This document shows, piece after piece, positions 17,442-26,377 of a stretch of 64,000 nucleotides of DNA (position 1 is its first letter; each line of letters starts with the position of its first letter). A program made the position numbers and the translations under genes. The notes under the pieces were generated by a model. That model had not been told where the DNA came from. It saw nothing but the letters and a program-made list of their open reading frames with translations, and did not search any database. The stretch is from Sphingobacterium sp. HMA12 (lineage in GTDB: Bacteria; Bacteroidota; Bacteroidia; Sphingobacteriales; Sphingobacteriaceae): positions 110,746 to 174,745 of the forward strand of contig NZ_BEYR01000008.1 of the NCBI RefSeq assembly GCF_002933815.1. Reading direction: 5' to 3'.

Positions 17442-18249
17442 ATTTTAAAACTTTTACGGTTATATTCTTAAACCAAACATCATTTCCATGATCTTGAAGA
17501 CCGATTAGTCCTGATTTGCTGTCTCCACCTACATGGCTCAGCAACTCAAAAGCCAACGGCCATTTTTCTTCACTGAATTTACTTTTTTGCAATAGGTCAA
17601 TCCATGATTTATCCCACAAGGTATATTCAACTACTTTTACACCATTTTGGAAATGCTCCACTTTACCATTGTTCACACGGATCTTCACTTTATTCCATTC
17701 GCCATAAGGTTTGCCATTTTGTGGTTTTGCGGGAATCATATCATACAAAGATGTAGATTTCCGGTTTCCATCAACACCCATTTTAGCATCCGGATGGTTT
17801 TCGTTGTCAAGAACCTGACATTCCGGAGATGAAATATAAATCGGTTGACCTTCTACCTCTTTAGCCAAGAAGAAAATCCCTGAATTTGCGCCTTTGGCAA
17901 CCTTCCACTCCATTTCCAATTCAAAATTTTTAAAATCATGGGCAAAAATCAGATCTCCACCTTCATCTTTACCTACATTTGCCTGGCTATCAAATTTAAT
18001 TGCACCTTCGTTGATAACCCATCTTTTGGGCACTACAGTTTTATCATATCCTCTCCAGCCTTCCATCGAAGTACCATCGAAAATAACATATGCTCCAGCT
18101 TTATTCTTTTTGAATTTCTTGATATCCACACGGGGTAAATCCAAAATTTTGTACGCTGGGATCTCTTTTTTTGCTTGCGCTACGGCAGTATTTAGATGTG
18201 CTGAAAATGCCATCACCGATACTGCAAGAACTGTTTTTAATAACTTCAT
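17440..18249 (-). CDS. Secreted DUF1080 (3-keto-disaccharide hydrolase-like) protein
   Basis: 269 residues with a signal peptide ending near 'AVAQA'. The single domain (about 50-268) has the DUF1080 pattern 'VIFDGTSMEGW', 'NFELEMEWKV', 'NSGIFF', 'ECQVLDN' and the closing 'GLIGLQDHG.DVWFKNI' type motif. The fold is concanavalin-like. Some members hydrolyse 3-keto-glucosides, while most are uncharacterised; the activity here is unproven. Periplasmic or surface location is inferred from the signal peptide. Confidence 0.88.
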   Translation of the reverse strand: MKLLKTVLAVSVMAFSAHLNTAVAQAKKEIPAYKILDLPRVDIKKFKKNKAGAYVIFDGTSMEGWRGYDKTVVPKRWVINEGAIKFDSQANVGKDEGGDLIFAHDFKNFELEMEWKVAKGANSGIFFLAKEVEGQPIYISSPECQVLDNENHPDAKMGVDGNRKSTSLYDMIPAKPQNGKPYGEWNKVKIRVNNGKVEHFQNGVKVVEYTLWDKSWIDLLQKSKFSEEKWPLAFELLSHVGGDSKSGLIGLQDHGNDVWFKNITVKVLK

Positions 18250-18272
18250 TCTTTTTAGTTTTAGGTTTGTTT

Positions 18273-18280
18273 CAAAATTA
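18273..18280 (-). promoter_or_regulatory. Possible -7 element TAATTTTG for the DUF1080 gene
   Basis: TAnnTTTG match with a predicted leader of about 19 bases before ATG 18249. No -33 element is obvious. Confidence 0.4.
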
Positions 18281-18299
18281 AAATTACATATTTGGGCTT

Positions 18300-18328
18300 A
18301 AAAAGAGGAATATTTTTTAATATTCCTC
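18300..18328 (-). terminator. Terminator overlapping the stop codon of the TonB-dependent receptor
   Basis: On the minus strand GAGGAATATT pairs with AATATTCCTC and is followed by TTTTT. The TAA stop sits in the loop side of the hairpin, so the gene ends with its terminator built into the last codons. Confidence 0.75.
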
Positions 18329-20764
18329 ACCGCCCCCACTTATTTCATTCGTATTTGTTTCCTTCTTCTTCAACTTATTTAGATCCTGACTACCAAAGCG
18401 GTATGAGAGCGATAAAGTCACCATTCTCTTCATCCAACGGTGTTCAAAATTAGATACAAGTTGAGATGTCTCTGTCACACCATTCATTTTTCGTGAATTA
18501 AATACATCTCTGACATTTAACATAATTGACGCTTTCTTCTTAAATACATCCTTTTTCAACGCCACATCCACGCCTTTCATCGCATTCATCCGACCTTGAG
18601 CCATGACCCGTGACGAATTATACTCTCCCCTCATCTGAGCAGAAAAAGTAGGTGTAAAACGATAATTCGCGGTTAAATTTGTATTATAAGCGAAGTCCTT
18701 TCTTTCTTTTATCTCATAGTCTGGATTTGCATTATATTTAATATGGATCAAATTGAGATTAAATGTAAAGTCAAAATCTTTCGTTGCACTCACCTTTGAA
18801 ATAAACTCAAATCCCGAAAGATTACGGCTCGTCATATTCTCCCATCGACTATATGTTCGGCCATCTTCTATCTTGTAGACAAAAGGCTGAATAACCTCAC
18901 TCGCATGATTAAAGTAAGCCGAAGATATTAAATTGACCTTTCCAAAAGTTTTCGCAAAACTCATCTCTAAACTATGTACATCTTCTGGCTTCAGATTCGG
19001 ATTTCCCTGACGGTAATTCAAATCATCGGATACATTTAGAAATGGGTTGACCTGCCAGCCACGTGCGCGTTGCACACGACGCGAATAGCTAAACTGAACT
19101 TTATCACCGTTATCATCTACATCATAGGTCAAAAACAATGTCGGGTATAATCTGAAAAAATTTTGCTTTGCATTGGACTCTTTTTCCGCGGCGTCTGGGT
19201 CCTTTGAGAAATAAGTGGATTTGAGTTCAAATTGTTCACCCCGTAATCCAATTTGATAGCCAATTTTATCCGTCAGCTTATTTTGATAATTGGCATAGAC
19301 CGCATGGACAGCACTGGTAAAATCAAAATCATTGCTAACTCTATAGTCTCGTCCATAAATTTCATCGACGATCAAAGTATCGGATACTTGTGTATCAAAA
19401 GATTTTCTAATCTGGGAACGGTAGCCGGCCTCAAATTTGCTTGATTCAGAGAAAGGCAGTACATAATCCAATTGTAGATTGATATTCTTCCCATCTTCAG
19501 ACGTCACATTATTTCGTTGGGTATTTCTCCGTCCATCGGTATAATTTTGCCAAAAGCCGTTCGTGCCATCCTCCTTGTCTCTTCCATAACTCGCATTCGC
19601 CGTCAATTCCTCCCCCTGTCGCTTAAATTGATGTCTAAAATCGGCGTTGAACTCATACCCTAAGTCATCTTCAAATTGAGTCGAATTACGAACGCTCGTT
19701 CCCGTTTCGTCTGCTCCTTTATAAAAGCGATAATTTAAGTCCTCTATCCGTTTATTATCCCGAATACTCAAATTACCCGAAAAGCTCAATGAAGTACGAT
19801 CAGACATATTGTAGTCAAATCCGGCTTTTACCGTATGGCTGTTGCCCTTTCTTGAGGATTCGGATTCGCTATAATTGCGTGTCGTATCACCCAAAAAGAT
19901 ATTGTCCGTTTTCCCACTCCCCACCATATGACGTTTATTGAAGTTATAGGATCCGAAATAATTGAATTTCCGATCCCTATAATTCAACGTTAGACCAGCC
20001 ATATAATTATCATAGGAACCTGCAGATGTATTTATCGATCCGTTCAACCCTGTGCGAATATTTTTCTTTAAGACAATATTAATAATCCCCGTCTGCCCCT
20101 CTGCATCATATTTAGACGAGGGATTTGTAATGACCTCAACTTTTTCAATGGAATTGGCCGGAAGGCTCTGAAGCAAAGATGTGACGTCATTTCCTGCTAA
20201 TGCAGACTCACGGCCATCTATTAGAATTTTGACACTACTGGATCCGCGCAGGCTCACCGAGCCGTCTTGGTCCACCTGAAGCGTGGGTACATTCGCTAGA
20301 ACATCTGTTGCTGTTCCGCCCGCGCTGACCAAGCTCTCGCCTACATTAAAGGTCTTACGGTCAATACCAATCTGCATCGCAGGCACTTTCCCTTCAACAA
20401 CAACTTCATCTAGTAGCTCACCGGTTGAGTTTAAACCAATCCTTCCGAGGTCCCTGCTTTTCGATGCGGCCACATCCACCCCCTCGATGGTCTGCGTTTC
20501 GTAGCCTACATAACTAATACGGACATTATATTTACCGGGTTTGATATCTGTAAATAAAAGAAAGCCTTGGTCTACTGACTGTGCACCTTTGACATAATTG
20601 TTATTGCTCGCATCTAAAAGCGCAGCACTGGCAGATGAAATAGGTTTGGAAGTTTTGCTATCGATCAAGATAGCTTTGATTTGACCAGTTTGTCCAAAAA
20701 CGATAACCGGTAGAAAGAATACAAATAATAATAAAAATTTAAACGATTTAGCGTTAAATGACAT
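18317..20764 (-). CDS. TonB-dependent receptor with OMP_b-brl_3 type barrel
   Basis: 815 residues: signal peptide ending near 'VIVFGQ', a carboxypeptidase-regulatory-like domain (about 25-110), plug with 'LVSAGGTATDVLANVPTL', 'VSLRGSSSVKILIDG' and 'NPSSKYDAEGQTGIINI', then a barrel of the kind seen in outer-membrane beta-barrel family 3 ('YNFNKRHM' onward). There is no SusD partner, so it is not a SusC. The substrate is unknown. A poly-acidic tail 'ISGGGEEY' ends the chain instead of an aromatic residue preceded by a typical strand, yet the final Tyr may still serve as insertion signal. Confidence 0.9.
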   Translation of the reverse strand: MSFNAKSFKFLLLFVFFLPVIVFGQTGQIKAILIDSKTSKPISSASAALLDASNNNYVKGAQSVDQGFLLFTDIKPGKYNVRISYVGYETQTIEGVDVAASKSRDLGRIGLNSTGELLDEVVVEGKVPAMQIGIDRKTFNVGESLVSAGGTATDVLANVPTLQVDQDGSVSLRGSSSVKILIDGRESALAGNDVTSLLQSLPANSIEKVEVITNPSSKYDAEGQTGIINIVLKKNIRTGLNGSINTSAGSYDNYMAGLTLNYRDRKFNYFGSYNFNKRHMVGSGKTDNIFLGDTTRNYSESESSRKGNSHTVKAGFDYNMSDRTSLSFSGNLSIRDNKRIEDLNYRFYKGADETGTSVRNSTQFEDDLGYEFNADFRHQFKRQGEELTANASYGRDKEDGTNGFWQNYTDGRRNTQRNNVTSEDGKNINLQLDYVLPFSESSKFEAGYRSQIRKSFDTQVSDTLIVDEIYGRDYRVSNDFDFTSAVHAVYANYQNKLTDKIGYQIGLRGEQFELKSTYFSKDPDAAEKESNAKQNFFRLYPTLFLTYDVDDNGDKVQFSYSRRVQRARGWQVNPFLNVSDDLNYRQGNPNLKPEDVHSLEMSFAKTFGKVNLISSAYFNHASEVIQPFVYKIEDGRTYSRWENMTSRNLSGFEFISKVSATKDFDFTFNLNLIHIKYNANPDYEIKERKDFAYNTNLTANYRFTPTFSAQMRGEYNSSRVMAQGRMNAMKGVDVALKKDVFKKKASIMLNVRDVFNSRKMNGVTETSQLVSNFEHRWMKRMVTLSLSYRFGSQDLNKLKKKETNTNEISGGGEEY

Positions 20765-20867
20765 GAGAGCTTCAGCTTAGTTTATAGTTTAGTGCAAATA
20801 AAACTAAAACTTAGAGACAAACTTAAAGCGTAACCACATTATTACCGTAACAAAAAGGATAGTAAGT

Positions 20868-21149
20868 TTATTCTACAGAGACCGTCAATCCCTCAGCTTT
20901 CAAAATCTTGCGGTAGATTTCCATCTCAGTGAAAGTCCCTTCCAAAACAGCACACTTTCCTTCCGTATGAACTTTCCATGCGATTTTCTCCGCTTGTTTC
21001 TCGGTATATTGGAGGTGGTACATTAAACAATGGATCACATGGTCGAATGTATTCGTTTCATCATTCCACAAAATCAGTCGATTAGAGTCCTTAACAGACG
21101 CTAATATCTCTTCTAATGTAAAGGTTTCTTCAGCAGTTTGGGTACCCAT
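20868..21149 (-). CDS. clpS: ATP-dependent Clp protease adaptor ClpS
   Basis: 93 residues, the usual size. The core pattern 'LILWNDETNTFDHVIHCL' matches the N-degron-binding face, followed by 'AEKIAWKVHTEGKC' and 'LKAEGLTVSVE'. ClpS delivers N-end-rule substrates to ClpA/ClpC for ClpP. clpA/clpC are not in the window. It is divergent from fabH with a 78-base shared upstream region. Confidence 0.93.
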   Translation of the reverse strand: MGTQTAEETFTLEEILASVKDSNRLILWNDETNTFDHVIHCLMYHLQYTEKQAEKIAWKVHTEGKCAVLEGTFTEMEIYRKILKAEGLTVSVE

Positions 21150-21153
21150 GCTG

Positions 21154-21161
21154 CAAAAATA
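21154..21161 (-). promoter_or_regulatory. -7 element TATTTTTG for clpS, leaderless arrangement
   Basis: Exact TAnnTTTG; four bases (CAGC) separate it from ATG 21149, so the predicted transcript begins at the start codon. Confidence 0.55.
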
Positions 21162-21227
21162 GAATATTTTTTTCTAAATTAACGACAATATAAAAGGGAA
21201 GAATACAATCAATTAGAGGAATTTATT

Positions 21228-22274
21228 ATGTTTCAGTCGAAAATCGCAGGAATTGGCTATTACGTTCCGAAAAACGTATATACCAACAATGACTTAACAC
21301 GTTTCATGGATACCAGCGATGAATGGATTCAGGAAAGAACGGGGATCAAAGAGCGCCGCTATGCCGACCGTATCGGAGAAACAACCACCACAATGGGTGT
21401 TGAAGCAGCGAAAATAGCAATTGAACGCGCAAACATCAGCAAGGAAGATGTCGACTTTATTATTTTTGCAACCTTATCTCCCGACTATTATTTCCCCGGC
21501 TGTGCGGTATTACTGCAACGGGAAATGGGGATGAATGAAGTGGGCGCATTAGATATTAGGAACCAATGTTCGGGTTTCATTTATGCGCTGTCTATAGCAG
21601 ATCAATTTGTCAAAACAGGAATGTATAAAAATGTGCTTGTAGTAGGTTCGGAGAAGCATTCGTTTGCACTTGATTTTTCAACCAGAGGACGTGCTGTCTC
21701 CGTTATTTTCGGTGATGGTGCCGGAGCAGTAGTTGTACAGCCTACCACCGAAGCTGGCCAAGGCATTTTGAGTACGCATTTACATTCAGATGGCGCTGAG
21801 GCAGAAAAGCTCGCTATGTATTACCCTGGGGCATCGAGCGGAATCTGGTTGGATAAAATGCCCGACTGGCCTGAACAGGAATTGGGCGGATTATTGATGA
21901 CCAAAGAAATGTTGGAAGATGGAACGGCGTTCCCAAATATGGACGGACAGGCTGTGTTCAAAAAGGCAGTTGTAAAATTTCCCGAAGTAATTCATGAGGC
22001 TTTGACCAAAAACAATCTAAAAACTTCAGACATTGATTTATTGATCCCACATCAAGCGAATCTTCGGATCTCACAATTTGTACAGAAAACATTAGGATTA
22101 ACTGAGGATCAGGTATTCAATAATATCCAAAAATATGGAAATACCACAGCAGCCTCCATACCGATAGCGCTATGCGAGGCATGGGAAGCTGGAAAAATCA
22201 AAGCGGGTGATCTCATTTGTTTAGCCGCTTTTGGTGCAGGTTTTACCTGGGGATCAGCCTTAATCAGGTGGTAG
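21228..22274 (+). CDS. fabH: 3-oxoacyl-ACP synthase III (KASIII)
   Basis: 348 residues, somewhat longer than E. coli FabH. The catalytic triad is in place: Cys114 in 'RNQCSGF', His275 in 'IPHQANLR', Asn305 in 'YGNTTAAS'. It condenses an acyl-CoA with malonyl-ACP to start fatty acid synthesis. Extra residues occur around 195-240 ('YYPGASSGIWLDKMPDWPE'), which may widen or reshape the substrate pocket. No plsX/rpmF neighbours are present, so this could be a second KASIII copy of the genome. An AGAGGA-like site lies before the ATG. Confidence 0.9.
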   Translation: MFQSKIAGIGYYVPKNVYTNNDLTRFMDTSDEWIQERTGIKERRYADRIGETTTTMGVEAAKIAIERANISKEDVDFIIFATLSPDYYFPGCAVLLQREMGMNEVGALDIRNQCSGFIYALSIADQFVKTGMYKNVLVVGSEKHSFALDFSTRGRAVSVIFGDGAGAVVVQPTTEAGQGILSTHLHSDGAEAEKLAMYYPGASSGIWLDKMPDWPEQELGGLLMTKEMLEDGTAFPNMDGQAVFKKAVVKFPEVIHEALTKNNLKTSDIDLLIPHQANLRISQFVQKTLGLTEDQVFNNIQKYGNTTAASIPIALCEAWEAGKIKAGDLICLAAFGAGFTWGSALIRW

Positions 22275-22290
22275 CACGGGGTACTAAGAT

Positions 22291-22326
22291 AAAGAAGGCG
22301 ATAACCTTTCGATTATCGCCTTCTTT
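22291..22326. terminator. Bidirectional terminator between fabH and atpG
   Basis: A perfect 14-bp stem AAAGAAGGCGATAA / TTATCGCCTTCTTT with an 8-base loop; A-rich on the left and T-rich on the right. It serves both fabH (+) and the ATP synthase operon (-). Confidence 0.8.
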
Positions 22327-22346
22327 ATGCATTTTTGAATAACGAA

Positions 22347-23249
22347 TTATCCGTTTGACAAAGCTGCTGCTCCGGAAACGATTTCCGTCAACTCTGTCGT
22401 AATTGCTGCCTGACGCGCTTGGTTGTAAGACAACTTAAGTGATTTTAATAAATCACCAGCGTTTTCAGTCGCTTTATCCATGGCTGTCATACGTGCTCCA
22501 TGCTCCGAAGCATTGGAATCCAAAACAGCTTTGTATAATTGAATCTTGATGGCTTTAGGAATTAATTCCTCGATAATCTTCTCTTTGGAAGGCTCGATGA
22601 TATAATCCACTTCGGCTTCTATTTTTGCTTTATGCGTATGTGGTGTGTTTTCCTCTGCAGGTGGTAATAAAGGCAAAATCTGCTCTGCTGTCAATTCTTG
22701 AACCGCAGCATTTTTGAATTGGTTATAAACCACTTCTACACGATCAAAATTACCTTCTTTAAATTGTTCCATGATAAATTCTGTCACTACTGAAACAGAC
22801 CCAAAATTCAAATCAGAAAACAAGTCTGAGTGGTTTGCTATTACATTAAAATTACGTTTCGAATAGAAATCATAACCTTTTTTACCAATACCAATGATAC
22901 TTAAATTACCTTTTGCATGTTGCTCCGCATATTTGTTAAGGATCAAATTATTGGTCATCTTGATAACATTCGCATTGAATGCTCCAGCCAAACCTCTATT
23001 AGAAGAAACAACAACGATCAACACCTTATTTGGCTCACGATCTACTGTAAAAGGAGAATTACTCCCTTCCACACTTGCAGAAACATCAGCCAAAATATCT
23101 CTTAGTTTATTCGCATATGGGCGCAATTGTAAGATAGCGTTAGTAGCGCGCTTCAATTTAGCAGCCGATACCATTTTCATGGCTTTCGTGATCTGCTGTG
23201 TTGATGATACCGAGGTAATCCGGTTTCTTACTTCTTTTAAATTTGCCAT
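22347..23249 (-). CDS. atpG: F1Fo ATP synthase gamma subunit
   Basis: 300 residues. N-terminal helix 'LKEVRNRITSVSSTQQITKAMKMVSAAKL' family pattern and C-terminal 'NAGDLLKSLKLSYNQARQAAIT' type helix form the rotor shaft, with 'SNRGLAGAFN' in the Rossmann-like middle. It couples c-ring rotation to the catalytic hexamer. It is the last gene of this operon and follows atpA after an unusual 91-base repeat-rich spacer. Confidence 0.96.
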   Translation of the reverse strand: MANLKEVRNRITSVSSTQQITKAMKMVSAAKLKRATNAILQLRPYANKLRDILADVSASVEGSNSPFTVDREPNKVLIVVVSSNRGLAGAFNANVIKMTNNLILNKYAEQHAKGNLSIIGIGKKGYDFYSKRNFNVIANHSDLFSDLNFGSVSVVTEFIMEQFKEGNFDRVEVVYNQFKNAAVQELTAEQILPLLPPAEENTPHTHKAKIEAEVDYIIEPSKEKIIEELIPKAIKIQLYKAVLDSNASEHGARMTAMDKATENAGDLLKSLKLSYNQARQAAITTELTEIVSGAAALSNG

Positions 23250-23340
23250 ATCTGAGATTGGAGATAGGAGATCTGAGACGTGAGATTTAAGAAATCTATT
23301 AAAGACATCTCAAATCTCAAATCTATCATCTCACATCTAT
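23250..23340. repeat. GAGAT-rich / ATCTC-rich intercistronic repeat between atpA and atpG
   Basis: The left half is built from repeated (T)GAGAT/GAGAC words and the right half from TCTCAAATCT/ATCTCACATCT words, so the halves are partly complementary and can fold as an imperfect long hairpin in the atp mRNA. No start codon with a plausible peptide is seen. Function unknown. Confidence 0.6.
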
Positions 23341-24915
23341 TTAATATTTTGATGCTAAATCCTTAGCTACTGTTTCTAATACTGCAGTCAACTCATCAGA
23401 GAATTTACCAGCTTTGAACGCGGACAAAACTTCTGGATGACGTTGTTCCAACTGTGTTAAGAATTCTTCTTCAAACTCTCTTACTTTATTTACTGGAACA
23501 TTACGTAATAAACCTTTTGTACCAATATAAATAATCGCAACTTGTTTCTCTACAGAAACTGGAGAGTATTGACCTTGTTTCAAGATTTCCACGTTACGAA
23601 CACCTTTATCCAATACGGCTTTAGTTGCAGCATCTAGATCGGAACCGAACTTCGCGAAAGCTTCCAATTCACGGTACTGTGCTTGATCTAACTTTAAAGT
23701 ACCGGATACCTTTTTCATCGGTTTGATCTGTGCGTTACCACCCACACGAGATACCGAAATACCCACGTTGATCGCTGGACGAATACCGGCGTTGAATAAG
23801 TTAGACTCCAAGAAGATCTGACCATCTGTAATAGAGATCACGTTGGTAGGGATATACGCTGACACGTCACCCGCCTGTGTTTCGATGATCGGAAGAGCTG
23901 TCAATGAACCTCCACCTTTAACCAAATGCTTGATAGATTCAGGAAGGTCATTCATGTTACGGGCGATATCATCTGAAGAGTTAATTTTCGCTGCACGCTC
24001 CAACAAACGGCTGTGTAGGTAAAACACGTCACCTGGATATGCTTCACGACCTGGAGGACGACGTAACAATAAAGAAACCTCACGGTAAGCCACAGCTTGT
24101 TTAGATAAATCATCATAAACGATCAATGCTGGACGACCTGTATCACGGAAGAACTCACCGATAGCAGCACCTGCCATTGGCGCGTAGAATTGAAGTGGAG
24201 CAGGGTCAGCAGCAGAAGCAGCGACTACAACAGTATAAGCCATTGCACCTCTTTCCTCCAATGTACGAACGATATTTGCTACCGTAGAATTCTTTTGACC
24301 TACGGCAACGTAGATACAAAATACAGGTTGACCTGCATCATAAAATTCCTTTTGGTTCAAGATCGTATCGATACACACCGCAGTTTTACCTGTTTGACGG
24401 TCACCGATGACCAACTCACGTTGACCACGACCTACTGGAATCATCGCATCGATTGCCTTGATACCTGTTTGTAATGGCTCTGTTACCGGTTGGCGGTAGA
24501 TAACACCCGGAGCTTTACGTTCGATAGGCATTTCGTACAATTCACCTTGGATAGGTCCTTTACCATCAATTGGTTGACCCAATGTATTTACTACACGTCC
24601 CAACAAACCTTCTCCAACTTTGATGGATGCAATACGGTTGGTACGTTTAATCGTATCTCCTTCTTTGATTTCGTCAGAAGGACCTAAAAGTACAACACCG
24701 ACGTTGTCTTCTTCTAAGTTTAATACAATACCTTGTAATCCGTTATCAAATTCAACCAACTCACCGGACTGAACTTTAGTTAAGCCGTAAATACGAGCAA
24801 TACCGTCGCCTACAGCAAGTACGGTACCCACTTCCTCTAGTTCGGCTTCTGATTTAAAGCCCGACAATTGTTCTCTTAGAATCGCCGAAACTTCATCTGG
24901 TCTTACCTCTATCAT
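23341..24915 (-). CDS. atpA: F1Fo ATP synthase alpha subunit
   Basis: 524 residues with the Walker A loop 'GDRQTGKTAV' (171-180), 'ALIVYDDLSKQAVAYRE' and 'LLRRPPGREAYPGD' motifs of the alpha chain. It forms the non-catalytic nucleotide sites of the F1 hexamer and pairs with beta, which is not encoded in this window. It lies 54 bases after atpH. Confidence 0.97.
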   Translation of the reverse strand: MIEVRPDEVSAILREQLSGFKSEAELEEVGTVLAVGDGIARIYGLTKVQSGELVEFDNGLQGIVLNLEEDNVGVVLLGPSDEIKEGDTIKRTNRIASIKVGEGLLGRVVNTLGQPIDGKGPIQGELYEMPIERKAPGVIYRQPVTEPLQTGIKAIDAMIPVGRGQRELVIGDRQTGKTAVCIDTILNQKEFYDAGQPVFCIYVAVGQKNSTVANIVRTLEERGAMAYTVVVAASAADPAPLQFYAPMAGAAIGEFFRDTGRPALIVYDDLSKQAVAYREVSLLLRRPPGREAYPGDVFYLHSRLLERAAKINSSDDIARNMNDLPESIKHLVKGGGSLTALPIIETQAGDVSAYIPTNVISITDGQIFLESNLFNAGIRPAINVGISVSRVGGNAQIKPMKKVSGTLKLDQAQYRELEAFAKFGSDLDAATKAVLDKGVRNVEILKQGQYSPVSVEKQVAIIYIGTKGLLRNVPVNKVREFEEEFLTQLEQRHPEVLSAFKAGKFSDELTAVLETVAKDLASKY

Positions 24916-24969
24916 TTTAATTATTATAAGGGGTTTTTTGATTTATTTTACTTCAAGTACCAGAATAAC

Positions 24970-25512
24970 TTAGTTACCCTGATTCAAATATCTTTCTAAT
25001 TTGTTCAACTTACCAGCAATACTTGCATCAATCTGACGGTCACCAATATTGACTACAAATCCACCGATCAGCTTGCTATCGACTTTATTGACCAATATCA
25101 CCTGAGCGTTGGTTTCTTTTGCAAGCACATCTTTCATCGCTGCCAAATTAGCTTCAGAAAGTGGTGTTGCGGAGGTAACTGTAGCTTTAACAATACCTTT
25201 TACCTCGTTATACTCGCGGATAAATTCCTGAGCAGTAGCATATACGATCATCCCACGACCTTTATTGATCATGATCTTAAAGAATGCCAAGATATTTGGG
25301 TTGATCTTATCTTTAAATAAAGCATCCAATATGTTTTTCTTCTTGTCCAATGGAACAATAGGATTGGCAAAAACAGCCTGCAATTCTGAACTGGATTTTA
25401 AAACAGTAATGAACGAATCCATATCTGTTTTGATGGTCTCCAGTGAGCCTTGCTCGCTAGCCAAGTCAATCAATGACTTTGCATATCTCGATGCTACTTT
25501 AAATACTGACAT
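24970..25512 (-). CDS. atpH: F1Fo ATP synthase delta subunit
   Basis: 180 residues with 'ASRYAKSLIDLASEQG' at the N-terminus and the C-terminal pattern 'KVDSKLIGGFVVNIGDRQIDASI'. It joins F1 to the peripheral stalk. It is 29 bases after atpF in the operon. Confidence 0.95.
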   Translation of the reverse strand: MSVFKVASRYAKSLIDLASEQGSLETIKTDMDSFITVLKSSSELQAVFANPIVPLDKKKNILDALFKDKINPNILAFFKIMINKGRGMIVYATAQEFIREYNEVKGIVKATVTSATPLSEANLAAMKDVLAKETNAQVILVNKVDSKLIGGFVVNIGDRQIDASIAGKLNKLERYLNQGN

Positions 25513-25541
25513 AATTCTATTTCGTAATTTGAGTGACCGGA

Positions 25542-26042
25542 TTAGTTCAATTTAACATCTTTAAGCAAATCTGCTACTAAAGCTTCTTGCTTACCTTGGT
25601 CCTCAAATTCCTTGTTTAACACTTTACGGGCGATATCCAAAGACAAAGAAGAAACTTGTGATTTTACCTCAGCCAAAGCTTTATTCTTTTGTTCGTCGAT
25701 CTCCTCTTTCGCTTGAGCAATCATTTTAGCGCCTTCATATTGCGCCTGTGTTCTTGCTTCAGCAACGATTTTTTCTTTTAGCTCTTTTGCTTCTTTAAGG
25801 ATAACATCACGTTCCGCACGAGCCTCTTTAAGCAATTGTTCGTTTTCATTTGTCAAACGAGCCATTTCTAATTTAGCTTTCTCAGCAGCTTCCAATGCAT
25901 TCGCAATTCCTTGCTCACGTTCATCCAAAGCGTTGACGATAGGTTTCCAGGCAAACTTGCCCAATAAAAAGATCACAACCAATAAGATGATTAGTTGCCA
26001 AAAGAACAAACCGTACGAGAACTGATTAATTAATGCTTCCAT
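25542..26042 (-). CDS. atpF: F1Fo ATP synthase b subunit
   Basis: 166 residues: one N-terminal membrane helix (about 8-28, 'GLFFWQLIILLVVIFLLGKF'-type) followed by the charged coiled coil of the peripheral stalk (about 35-150). A single b gene with no b' partner indicates a homodimeric stalk. A 110-base spacer with a strong hairpin separates it from atpE. Confidence 0.95.
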   Translation of the reverse strand: MEALINQFSYGLFFWQLIILLVVIFLLGKFAWKPIVNALDEREQGIANALEAAEKAKLEMARLTNENEQLLKEARAERDVILKEAKELKEKIVAEARTQAQYEGAKMIAQAKEEIDEQKNKALAEVKSQVSSLSLDIARKVLNKEFEDQGKQEALVADLLKDVKLN

Positions 26043-26092
26043 TTATATACAATTGTAAATTATAATTTTCTTTTGTTTGTATTTTTTTGTTT

Positions 26093-26129
26093 AAATACAG
26101 TTTGCAACCAACCGTTGCAAACTGTATTT
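26093..26129. other. Perfect 16-bp stem-loop between atpE and atpF
   Basis: AAATACAGTTTGCAAC pairs perfectly with its complement across a 5-base loop (CAACC). In the operon's direction it lies 23 bases after the atpE stop and is followed by an A-rich stretch, not a T run, so it is not a standard terminator. An RNA-stabilising or processing role for the atpE message is inferred. Confidence 0.7.
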
Positions 26130-26152
26130 AGTAAACTTTTAATCAGCTTGGA

Positions 26153-26341
26153 TTATTTACCTAAGATTAAAGCACCGAATGCTAAACCTTCAACTAAGGC
26201 ACCAATGATGATCATCGCAGTTTGAATTTTAGATGCTGCTTCTGGTTGACGAGCGATAGCTTCCATTGCTGAACCACCGATTTTACCTAAACCTAAACCT
26301 GCACCGATTACGATTAAACCTGCTCCAATTAAGTTGTACAT
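26153..26341 (-). CDS. atpE: F1Fo ATP synthase c subunit (proton type)
   Basis: 62 residues forming a two-helix hairpin with the polar loop 'RQP' (31-33) and ion-binding Glu51 in the second helix. The helix-1 Gln and the Ser/Thr after Glu that mark sodium-binding rings are absent (Leu and Gly occupy those places by my alignment), so a proton ring is inferred. It is short compared with E. coli (79) but complete. Confidence 0.94.
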   Translation of the reverse strand: MYNLIGAGLIVIGAGLGLGKIGGSAMEAIARQPEAASKIQTAMIIIGALVEGLAFGALILGK

Positions 26342-26377
26342 AATAATTATTTTATAAAATTTAACAAAAAAATTCGA

